45,526 nt of DNA from Lachnospiraceae bacterium (GTDB taxonomy: Bacteria; Bacillota; Clostridia; Lachnospirales; Lachnospiraceae). Each line of letters begins with the position of its first letter. Positions within the stretch are counted from its first letter, which is position 1. The DNA is taken from positions 1 to 45,526 of the forward strand of contig JAFTVH010000001.1 in NCBI GenBank assembly GCA_017465845.1, read 5' to 3'. A program made the position numbers and the translations under genes. This document shows, piece after piece, positions 24,915 through 32,526 of the stretch. The notes beneath the pieces were generated by a model. That model ran no database searches, had not been told where the DNA came from, and was given only the letters and a program-made list of their open reading frames with translations.

Positions 24915-26430
24915 AGTCTATGCCCTCCTCTTCTTCAGACACACTGGAATCTCTTCTGCTTTGCAGCACTGCTGAATTATGTTCCACTACTTTATGATTC
25001 AAAGGATAACCGAACTGCATAATCAAAAACACAATCAAATAACAGATTCCCGGGACCAGCGTGGCCACCGTATAAATGCGCTGGGCCACCTCCGGTGTCT
25101 GGGAAGATGCTTCCGACACATAGCCAATAGCAGACAAAGCAAATCCGCCGATGCCACCGGCTAATGCCTGCCCTACTTTGCGTGCAAAGGAAAAGACTGC
25201 ATACACCGTTCCGTCTTCCCTGCTGCCGGTCACCACTTCCTGATAATCTATGACATCTGTAATAAAAGCCCAGGTGATCATATTGAAAAATCCCATGCCC
25301 GTCATGCCCAGAAACAGAAAGATCATGAACACGGGAATCGATTTGATTCGCAGGAAGAACAACAAAATATAGACTGCTGCTGCCACCACCATCGCAATGC
25401 TTCCTGACTCCTTTTTACCAATATTTCTGGATATTTTAGATGCGAAGGGAGCCACTAAAAGCGTGCCGCCGACACTGATCAGGTTCACTGTGGACAAAGC
25501 TTTCGCGTCCTTGAAATAATCCAGAAATAAATAAGTGTTCATTGTCTGGCTGAGCATAGTAGCAAGGAGAAGCACCAGGGCCGCACCTACAATGGACAGA
25601 AGCGGCCGACTGGAAAGAAGACTGGCTGCAAGCGCCTTGAAACCTGTCCCGGACCTCTTTTCAGCCGCATCACCCTTTTCCTTCCTTTCACACCTTTCCG
25701 ATTTATCACGTGCTCCCGTTTTGTCGCGCGCTTCAAAGGTCACCCTCTCCGTACAAAGAAAATAGCACAGCAGACAACATATTACCGACAGTACGCCAAA
25801 TATCGCTGCAGTTACCGTAAACCGCACCGGTTTTACGATCTGATTACCCGCTTCATCTGTCTCATACACCAAAAGCGGCACCAGACTTCCGATGACCAGA
25901 CTGGCCAGAGATGCGCCTACACTTCGAAAGGTGGACAAGGCTGCCCGGTCCCCCGCATCCGCACTGATTACAGAAGCCATGGACCCGTAAGGAATATTGA
26001 TGGCGGTATAACAAAAGCTGCCCCAGAGCAGATACGTCACAATCACATATATTATTTTCACCGGATAGGAAAAATCCTGAACAAAATAAAGATACATCAA
26101 GGTACTGGACACCGCTACCGGAATGCACATCCTGCGGATCCAGGGTCTGAACCGTCCATCCGCTGTGGGTTTAGCCCGGTCCACGATACGTCCCATGGTC
26201 ACATCCGTAAATGCATCCACGCACCTGGCTGCCAGGAAAAGTGCTCCTACCACCGCCCCACTGATGCCCAGTACCTTCGTATAGAATACCATCAGATAAC
26301 TGCTGGCAAATATGAAACTGAAATCATTACCGAAATCTCCGAAGAGATATCCTATTTTATCCCTCATGCCGAAGGGTCTTACTTCACTGCTGCGGTTCTT
26401 TCGGACACCTGTTTCTGCATTTTGCTGCAT
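24901..26430 (-). CDS. GPH family sugar/glycoside symporter (MFS)
   Basis: Twelve-segment transporter of the glycoside-pentoside-hexuronide:cation symporter family. The N-terminus MRDKIGYLFGDFGNDFSFIFASSYLMVFYTKVLG and the ARCVDAFTDVTMGRIVDR motif are diagnostic; the ITDVIDYQEVVTG stretch in the second half is the matching family motif. Of 509 residues, a charged cytoplasmic loop between helices 6 and 7 (about 230-260, with near-repeats ARDKTGARDKSER) is longer than usual. GGGAGG precedes the 26430 ATG. It lies next to a divergent GH2 enzyme with glucuronidase signatures, matching the known pairing of a GPH glucuronide importer with a beta-glucuronidase. Confidence 0.88.
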   Translation of the reverse strand: MQQNAETGVRKNRSSEVRPFGMRDKIGYLFGDFGNDFSFIFASSYLMVFYTKVLGISGAVVGALFLAARCVDAFTDVTMGRIVDRAKPTADGRFRPWIRRMCIPVAVSSTLMYLYFVQDFSYPVKIIYVIVTYLLWGSFCYTAINIPYGSMASVISADAGDRAALSTFRSVGASLASLVIGSLVPLLVYETDEAGNQIVKPVRFTVTAAIFGVLSVICCLLCYFLCTERVTFEARDKTGARDKSERCERKEKGDAAEKRSGTGFKALAASLLSSRPLLSIVGAALVLLLATMLSQTMNTYLFLDYFKDAKALSTVNLISVGGTLLVAPFASKISRNIGKKESGSIAMVVAAAVYILLFFLRIKSIPVFMIFLFLGMTGMGFFNMITWAFITDVIDYQEVVTGSREDGTVYAVFSFARKVGQALAGGIGGFALSAIGYVSEASSQTPEVAQRIYTVATLVPGICYLIVFLIMQFGYPLNHKVVEHNSAVLQSRRDSSVSEEEEGIDYDKL

Positions 26431-26535
26431 TGTATGCCTCCCATCCTACTGCTTACTGCAGTATCAGGCATTATCGCCTTTTGGGAAATTATTGTGTCCG
26501 AAGGACCGTATTTTATGCAATATTGCTGCAAATCA

Positions 26536-27288
26536 TTACTTACGATACTTTCCCGGCGTCGTCCCGGTTACAGACTTAAACTGCCTGATAAAATGCTCCA
26601 CGCTGTGATATCCGCACATCTCGCTGATTTCGCCGAGAGGCTTTCGGTTGGAAGTAAGCAGCTCGCAGGAATACTGAATGCGGCTTTGTATCACATCACT
26701 CATGCAGGTAGTGTTAAAATAATGGCGATAAAGAGAGTGTAGATAACCGGTACTGACACTCAGCTGTGATGCCATGCTCTCTATACTCCATTCTTTTGCC
26801 GGAAATTTATAAATCTGTTCCCGAAGTGCAGCCAGATCATAATAAATATCCGGATATTCCTCTGTGTTGCTTTCATCAGCCAGTTTTGCTAAAAGTGCTG
26901 TCATCAGATTATTGATAATAAAATTCCGATTGGGAGCGACGCCGTAAAATTCATTATAAATCAAGTGAAACAGATTATAGTAATCCTCCGGATGGTGTAA
27001 AGCAATGGGCTTGCCAAATGGAAAATGCTCCCCCATAAGCGGTGCGGCAGACCGGATATGTGCCCAGTCGTTGATATAAGTACAGTGATCTGCACAATAG
27101 CGGTGCTTTTGTCCGGGCTTAAACAAAAAAGCAGTATCCGGAGCTGTCGTCTGCCAGGTATCCTGAACCAGAAATCTGGCAGGTGACTTTACAAGTAACA
27201 GCAAATAAACAGGGTGGCCGTTTGGTCTGTCCACCTCAAAAGACTCATCATGTGTGGAGTTCCAGCCGATTCTAATCAAATCTATCAT
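26536..27288 (-). CDS. AraC family transcriptional regulator
   Basis: A 250-residue regulator. The N-terminal sensing half contains NGHPVYLLLLVKSPARFLVQD and FLFKPGQKHRY, typical of cupin-like AraC domains. The C-terminal HTH pair is WSIESMASQLSVSTGYLHSLYRHYFN and KPLGEISEMCGYHSVEHFIRQFKSVTGTTPGKYRK. The ATG at 27288 is chosen because GAGG lies seven bases upstream; a longer frame to 27315 lacks a site. It stands between the GPH symporter operon (same strand) and the divergent GH2 gene, so it is the likely switch for both, responding to the imported glycoside. Confidence 0.87.
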   Translation of the reverse strand: MIDLIRIGWNSTHDESFEVDRPNGHPVYLLLLVKSPARFLVQDTWQTTAPDTAFLFKPGQKHRYCADHCTYINDWAHIRSAAPLMGEHFPFGKPIALHHPEDYYNLFHLIYNEFYGVAPNRNFIINNLMTALLAKLADESNTEEYPDIYYDLAALREQIYKFPAKEWSIESMASQLSVSTGYLHSLYRHYFNTTCMSDVIQSRIQYSCELLTSNRKPLGEISEMCGYHSVEHFIRQFKSVTGTTPGKYRK

Positions 27289-27370
27289 ATAATACCTCAA
27301 TTTATTTGTAATCATTTCTAGGTTTCAATTATTTCTTCTATTCAGAAATATGAGAATAAATCAATTTATG

Positions 27371-27414
27371 AATAGTATAGTTCATTGAAAAACAGCTGTC
27401 AACGCGATACTATT
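27371..27414. promoter_or_regulatory. Candidate operator and promoter region between AraC and GH2 genes
   Basis: AATAGTAT (27371-27378) and its inverse ATACTATT (27407-27414) lie 28 bases apart in the divergent region. The flanks extend the similarity to TATGAATAGTAT and, on the other strand, TTATGAATCAATAGTAT. A plus-strand CTGTCA (27396-27401), 17 bases, CATAAT (27419-27424) could be the GH2 promoter, overlapping the second half-site. Confidence 0.4.
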
Positions 27415-27498
27415 GATTCATAATAAAATAAAGTCAAATTCAGCCTGCGCCATTTGTAATTCAACTATTGGCAATCCAGGCACCTATGGAGGTTTCCC

Positions 27499-29181
27499 AT
27501 GTACAGATTATTTCAAACGCATCATATTCGTAAAGAAATTGCACTCCCCGAACTCTGGGATCTTACGGTTCCCGGAAACGATACCATGAAAATTCCCGTT
27601 CCCTGCTGTGTGGAGTCCACTCCTGCATTCAGCCGTTACAAGGGAACATGCAAAATCGAAACAACTAAACACTTTGAAGGTGATTTAAGGCTGACCTTTA
27701 AAGGAGTAGGCCACACAGCTACAGTTTGTCTGGATGGTCAGCATATCGGCAGCCATTACGGTGCTTACGGCGAGTTTTCTTTTCTGTTGAAGAATCAGGA
27801 AAGAAAGGAGCACAGAATCTGCGTGGAAGCAGATAATTCTTACAGTGAAGCTTCCGCTCTGCACGTAGACAATGACTATTATTCCTATCTTGGTATTACC
27901 AGACCTGTTATTTTAGAGCAGCTTGAAAAAGCTTATATTCAGTGGATTCATGTAACACCTGAATGCAAAGACGGTCTGTGGAAAACCAATGTAACTGTGT
28001 GCGCAGAGAATATTACAGATGTCGATCTGAATCTGACACTGAAGCTTTTTGTCAGCAGCAAAGATGCTTCTGTGGCTTACGGCGATGGTGTTGTGGCCTG
28101 TGCAGAGCTTCCTGTATCACTTGCTGCCGGGGAAACCAAAGAATTCAGCACATCCATAGACTGCCCGGGCGTAGAGATGTATCTGCCGGAACATCCGGTA
28201 TTATATTATCTGCATGCACAGCTTGCCCAGGCAAATGAGGAAGCATTCGATGACCTGATTGACAGATTCGGCTTCAGAGAAGTAAAGGTTGTGGGAAAAC
28301 AGATTCTTTTTAACGGTGTTCCCATGAAGATCAAAGGCTTCAACCGCCATGAAGATTTCGCAGAATACGGAAGCTGCCTGCCTTTAGCAGCCATGTATCG
28401 CGATATCAGACTGATCAAAGACACCGGTGCCAACTGCGTCAGAACCTGCCACTATCCTAACGACGAAAGATTCCTTGACCTATGTGATGAAAACGGACTG
28501 TTCGTCTGGGAGGAAGCTCATGGCAGAGGACTTTCAGAGGAACAGATGCTCAATCCTCATTTCATGGAACAGAGCCGCCTGACCGTGAGAGAAATGATTA
28601 CCTGGCATTATAATCATCCTTCCATCTATGTATGGGGGCTTTTGAATGAATGCGCCAGCGAAACAGAATATGGAAGGGAGTGCTACAGCGAACTGATCAG
28701 CCTTATGCGCTCTCTGGATTCTTCCAGACCGATTACATTTGCATCCTGCCGTCTCTTTAAAGATTTATGCCTGGATCTGGTGGATATCGTATCCTACAAT
28801 ATTTACCCGCAATGGTATGTCGATACTTCGGTAAGAAAATTTATGGATAAGTGCATTGAGTATATCCGCAGTCACGGCGGCGAAAATAAGCCGATTCTTA
28901 TCAGTGAGATTGGGGCAGGCGCTATTTACGGTTACCGCACTAACCTTTGCAGCAAATGGTCTGAGGATTATCAGGTGGAGGCCCTGGAAGATCAGATTAC
29001 CGCTGTTCTTGGACATGAAGAATGCAGTGGTGTGATTTTATGGCAGTTTGCGGATTGCCGTGTTGACAAGGGATGGTCTATGAAGCGGCCTAAGAGCCAG
29101 AATAATAAGGGAGTTGTGGATATTTATCGCAGGGAGAAGCTGGGGTATGCTAAGGTGAAGGAGTTGTTCCATAGCCTGTAA
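27499..29181 (+). CDS. Glycoside hydrolase family 2 enzyme, beta-glucuronidase-like
   Basis: Intracellular GH2 glycosidase of 560 residues: sugar-binding sandwich (1 to about 150), Ig-like domain (about 150-262), catalytic barrel (about 265-560). Acid/base E384 lies in GLLNECASE and nucleophile E470 in ILISEIGAG. After ILWQFADCRV, the motif N535-N536-K537-G538 reproduces the N-x-K signature by which beta-glucuronidases hold the glucuronate carboxylate, and SKWSEDYQ (485-491) also matches that group. There is no signal peptide, so a transported glucuronide would be cleaved inside the cell. GGAGG precedes the ATG. A different uronide or a galactoside cannot be excluded without assay. Confidence 0.85.
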   Translation: MYRLFQTHHIRKEIALPELWDLTVPGNDTMKIPVPCCVESTPAFSRYKGTCKIETTKHFEGDLRLTFKGVGHTATVCLDGQHIGSHYGAYGEFSFLLKNQERKEHRICVEADNSYSEASALHVDNDYYSYLGITRPVILEQLEKAYIQWIHVTPECKDGLWKTNVTVCAENITDVDLNLTLKLFVSSKDASVAYGDGVVACAELPVSLAAGETKEFSTSIDCPGVEMYLPEHPVLYYLHAQLAQANEEAFDDLIDRFGFREVKVVGKQILFNGVPMKIKGFNRHEDFAEYGSCLPLAAMYRDIRLIKDTGANCVRTCHYPNDERFLDLCDENGLFVWEEAHGRGLSEEQMLNPHFMEQSRLTVREMITWHYNHPSIYVWGLLNECASETEYGRECYSELISLMRSLDSSRPITFASCRLFKDLCLDLVDIVSYNIYPQWYVDTSVRKFMDKCIEYIRSHGGENKPILISEIGAGAIYGYRTNLCSKWSEDYQVEALEDQITAVLGHEECSGVILWQFADCRVDKGWSMKRPKSQNNKGVVDIYRREKLGYAKVKELFHSL

Positions 29182-29203
29182 AGAAATAATTTTCCCTAAA
29201 AAC

Positions 29204-29235
29204 CGGAGTGCCGCACAGGCTCGTGTGGCACTCCG
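29204..29235. terminator. Bidirectional terminator between GH2 and the six-hairpin gene
   Basis: CGGAGTGCCGCAC (29204-29216) and GTGTGGCACTCCG (29223-29235) form a 13-bp stem, one pair G-U, with loop AGGCTC. TTTTTT follows on the plus strand and TTTTT on the minus strand after the opposite arm. It serves both converging genes. Confidence 0.9.
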
Positions 29236-29240
29236 ATTTT

Positions 29241-31085
29241 TTAAATATCTCTGAATCTCAACATAAAATACAAAGCCCAGTCCTGATCATTTGCATAAGG
29301 ATCATAATATCCCGCAGAAACACCATTTACTGATACCGGATATACGCACGCACACGAGGCACTTCCGTCAGCCATAAACAAACTGAGGCTTCCCCGATAT
29401 GATGCTTCTGCCTTTTTCAGATATGATTTTTCTCCGGTTATTTTAAAGAAATCGTTATATGCATTGGCTGTGAGGGAACTCCAGTAATGGGGAAACGTAT
29501 CACCGAACATTCTGTTTTTGCCAAACCAGTATCCATCCCAGTGACGGATAGCCACTTCATACAAATGATAATCCGGCTGCAAACCGTTAAACATTTCCAA
29601 TACATTCAACTGTTCTTTTGCACCGACAAGGTATTTTTCCTCTCCCGTCACCTGATACATTTGCATCAGGATCTCCGCTGCGGGTCCTACAATACTTTGC
29701 TCATAATTTACTTCATGTGCAGGATAATGTAACTCATTTTTCAGAATAACACTGCAATGTTCTGAAAAGTATTGCTGCATAATCTTTTTTTCATCTGTCA
29801 TGTTTTCTCTTACAAGGCATGAAATCATCTCATACACCGGAACTTCAATCGCATAAAAATGCGTGCCGCCCTGTTCATAAAACGATTTCAAAGCCCGATA
29901 TGCACTTACCAGATGCTCTCTTTCCCCATAGAGATGATGCAATTCCAAATAGAACACACTCATCCATGGATAATTATACAGCCGGTTCCATGAATTATTC
30001 CGTTGACAGTCATTATAAACCACTCCTGTCTCCTTATCGAACAACTCCCGTTCTACATAGGCAATATACTTTTTCAGACTCTTCTCAAACCGTTCATTCT
30101 TTTCTCTTCTAAGATATCGTGCAAGTAATATTCCCATGCCGATTCTTTCACGGCCACCGTTACGATCATGCTCCTTACTGTAAAAAATATGTTTTTCCTC
30201 ATTGTCGTAAATCAGGTATGCGCCGTCCAGGCAACTGTTCGGATTATGATACTGCTGCTTGTCTACAATAAATTCGCATCTTCTTTTGATAAGGTCACGC
30301 AGTGCCGGCAAAACCAGTATATCACAGTGAGTTTTTACTCCTGCAATCTGTATATCAAAATGCTTCTCTCCAATAGAATCTGCCTTTTTCAGGACTCTGA
30401 TCTGAGTCTTGGAGATTTCAGGAACAACATTCTTCCCGTTTACTTTGATATCCACATCATCTTTGGTAAACTCAAACACCGGACAGATCGTCAGTCGAAT
30501 TTCTTCTTGGGAAAAGACGGTATAGTTTTCGGCGTTTACAGCAATATACCTTTTATGATACTGTTTGATTTTTTCATAAAAATCTTTTTTCCCCTCATGC
30601 CAAAATAATGTCCAGGAAACAGTAAAGCTCTCACCCGGAGACAATGCCACGGGAGATGGGTGAAGAATAAAATCTCCCCTGTCATTGCTGCTTTTATCAA
30701 GGCTGCGCTCCACACTGTATCCGCCTATACTTCCTTCTGTTACCGTCAGACCGAGATGAGGACCCTCACCTCCCATCCTCAAAGCCATGATGTAAGTTAT
30801 CTCTTCTCCGCAGAAAATATGTGTGTGGCATCGTTTCTGTATGCATGTGGCAGAATCTTTATAGTCATCGTTAAACGGTGTATAAATGGAGATATCACGC
30901 AGTGAAGTAAAAATATCTTTCTCACTGACATTGGTAAAACAATACCTTTCCATTACTGCATCATCCGTGTATTCCGATGTAAGCGTCACTTCTATTCCTA
31001 CCGGCTTTTTTACTGTTCCCCATTCAACATTTCCTTCGATCCAGTTCATTTTGTATGGATCATTTCTGTTTACAAGTTCTTTCAT
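29241..31085 (-). CDS. Putative six-hairpin (alpha/alpha)-barrel glycosidase of unassigned family
   Basis: A 614-residue cytoplasmic protein without signal peptide. The N-terminal ~270 residues are beta-rich (GIEVTLTSEYTDDAVMERYCFTNVSEKDIFTSLRDISIYTPF; later LSPGESFTVSWTLFWHEGKKDFYEKIKQYH). The rest is helical, with repeating paired-helix segments such as LARYLRREKNERFEKSLKKYI, YNYPWMSVFYLELHHLYGEREHL, ILMQMYQVTGEEKYLVGAKEQL and FKITGEKSYLKKAEASYRG. These are characteristic of six-hairpin glycosidases and unsaturated glucuronyl hydrolase-like folds. I cannot assign a CAZy family or catalytic residues. It begins six bases after the GH10 gene and is the last gene of the left-unit operon, ending at the 29204-29235 terminator. 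Confidence 0.6.
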   Translation of the reverse strand: MKELVNRNDPYKMNWIEGNVEWGTVKKPVGIEVTLTSEYTDDAVMERYCFTNVSEKDIFTSLRDISIYTPFNDDYKDSATCIQKRCHTHIFCGEEITYIMALRMGGEGPHLGLTVTEGSIGGYSVERSLDKSSNDRGDFILHPSPVALSPGESFTVSWTLFWHEGKKDFYEKIKQYHKRYIAVNAENYTVFSQEEIRLTICPVFEFTKDDVDIKVNGKNVVPEISKTQIRVLKKADSIGEKHFDIQIAGVKTHCDILVLPALRDLIKRRCEFIVDKQQYHNPNSCLDGAYLIYDNEEKHIFYSKEHDRNGGRERIGMGILLARYLRREKNERFEKSLKKYIAYVERELFDKETGVVYNDCQRNNSWNRLYNYPWMSVFYLELHHLYGEREHLVSAYRALKSFYEQGGTHFYAIEVPVYEMISCLVRENMTDEKKIMQQYFSEHCSVILKNELHYPAHEVNYEQSIVGPAAEILMQMYQVTGEEKYLVGAKEQLNVLEMFNGLQPDYHLYEVAIRHWDGYWFGKNRMFGDTFPHYWSSLTANAYNDFFKITGEKSYLKKAEASYRGSLSLFMADGSASCACVYPVSVNGVSAGYYDPYANDQDWALYFMLRFRDI

Positions 31086-31091
31086 AAAACC

Positions 31092-32510
31092 CTATCTTTC
31101 CAGTTTTATTATATTTTCTATTGCACCATCTTTATGAATTCCAAAACTGTAATTCACACCTTCCGCCTGCAAAACATAATCACCGTAAAATCCACGAAAA
31201 TCCACTTTTCCGTTTTCATCCGTCACCAGTTCCAGGTCGGTATGCCATTCTTCTTCGAAAAGTTCCTTCAATGCCAGTGCCGCCTTCTTAGGTGTTAAGT
31301 CACGATGGAATAATCCACCATGAACTCTGTTCTCAGTACTGATTCCATCAGGCTTTATGTACGCCATTCCATCCACTGTATTCCAATAAACTACCGATTC
31401 CATGCCGGGAATAGAGAACCAGAGGCGATACAGGTGACGCAGAATATCTGCCTGCAGTTCCTCTGCCTCCTCATCCTCACCAAAAGTGGGAATCGTCACT
31501 TCCGTAATCTCCAGAGGCTTTCCGAATTCCGCCAGATATCCCAGACCATCGAGTACTTTTACAGGATCAAAATACTGCAGAAACTTAAAGATTTCCGTTT
31601 CCTGGGGGCCTCTGGTACCACAGAATATATGATTCTGTATACCAATTTTGTCAATGGATGCCCCTTTCAATAGCAGACCTTCAATGTACATGAAATATGG
31701 ACTGCGGTAATCCTGCTCCGCAATTTCCGGTACACGGTTACTCTCGTTAATAACCAGTGTATCCTCCGGAAAATATTTTCTGGCCAGCTGATACGCCCAA
31801 AGAGGAGTATCTCTCTTTTCACACAAAACAGAGCATGTATCTCCCCATTTCCATTCATCCAATAGTTCATTAGTTACTTCAAATTCATACAATTTTCCTG
31901 AATAACGCTCAGCAATCTGCTCAAAACGTTTTTCATAAAGTTCCTTCATTGCCTTTTCATCCCGTTTAGGAAGCCATGAGGGAATGAATTTATCGTAAAA
32001 CAAGCAATGCAGTTTAGGCAAAATGCCGTGCTCGTTGCAATAATCTACGCACAAATCCGGTGCAGGCCTACGGTAAATTTTCGGGCTATCCGCTGCAAAA
32101 CGCAGTTTTCCCTGTTCCGGCTCCAGTTCGGCCCAGTAGAAAGGAACTGTGGCAAGATTAAAATATTGATGGAATGTATCCCGGAAAATTTGATTTTCCT
32201 CTTCCGTCTTAAATTCATCCAGGAGAAAAATGTTGGCACCATATTTAAAGTCATGTGTTTTTTGCTGTATACGTACACGCTTTCCGCTGAGAGGAGTCCC
32301 GTTTTGATCGGTCAACTGCAGGGTACAATCGCCCTTTCTATATTTTTCAATAGAAGGCTCCACACGTTGCGTAAACAATTCCTTGTTTTCTTCAAATTTT
32401 TTCATACACAGCATTCTATAAGCCTTATTTTTCTGCTTCGCATCGCCAGATGCCAGCATTTCTTGAATTTTCTCTTTATCCAGGGTTGATTTTGTTGATC
32501 CAATGCTCAT
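31092..32510 (-). CDS. GH10-like endo-beta-xylanase family protein, copy 1
   Basis: A 472-residue glycosidase of the GH10 type without signal peptide. An N-terminal helical segment leads to a small beta module (GDCTLQLTDQNGTPLSGKRVRI), followed by KYGANIF and the catalytic barrel. Counting from the ATG at 32510, the acid/base is E215 in YEFEVTNELL and the nucleophile E337 in LEITEVTIP. A C-terminal domain of about 60 residues closes it. GGAGG lies nine bases before the chosen start; an ATG three codons upstream directly abuts that site. Intracellular GH10 enzymes normally act on imported short xylo-oligosaccharides. It is about 93% identical to the copy at 36419 (roughly 35 differences by eye), and both keep the catalytic residues. 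Confidence 0.85.
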   Translation of the reverse strand: MSIGSTKSTLDKEKIQEMLASGDAKQKNKAYRMLCMKKFEENKELFTQRVEPSIEKYRKGDCTLQLTDQNGTPLSGKRVRIQQKTHDFKYGANIFLLDEFKTEEENQIFRDTFHQYFNLATVPFYWAELEPEQGKLRFAADSPKIYRRPAPDLCVDYCNEHGILPKLHCLFYDKFIPSWLPKRDEKAMKELYEKRFEQIAERYSGKLYEFEVTNELLDEWKWGDTCSVLCEKRDTPLWAYQLARKYFPEDTLVINESNRVPEIAEQDYRSPYFMYIEGLLLKGASIDKIGIQNHIFCGTRGPQETEIFKFLQYFDPVKVLDGLGYLAEFGKPLEITEVTIPTFGEDEEAEELQADILRHLYRLWFSIPGMESVVYWNTVDGMAYIKPDGISTENRVHGGLFHRDLTPKKAALALKELFEEEWHTDLELVTDENGKVDFRGFYGDYVLQAEGVNYSFGIHKDGAIENIIKLER

Positions 32511-32526
32511 TTCTATCATCCTCCAA

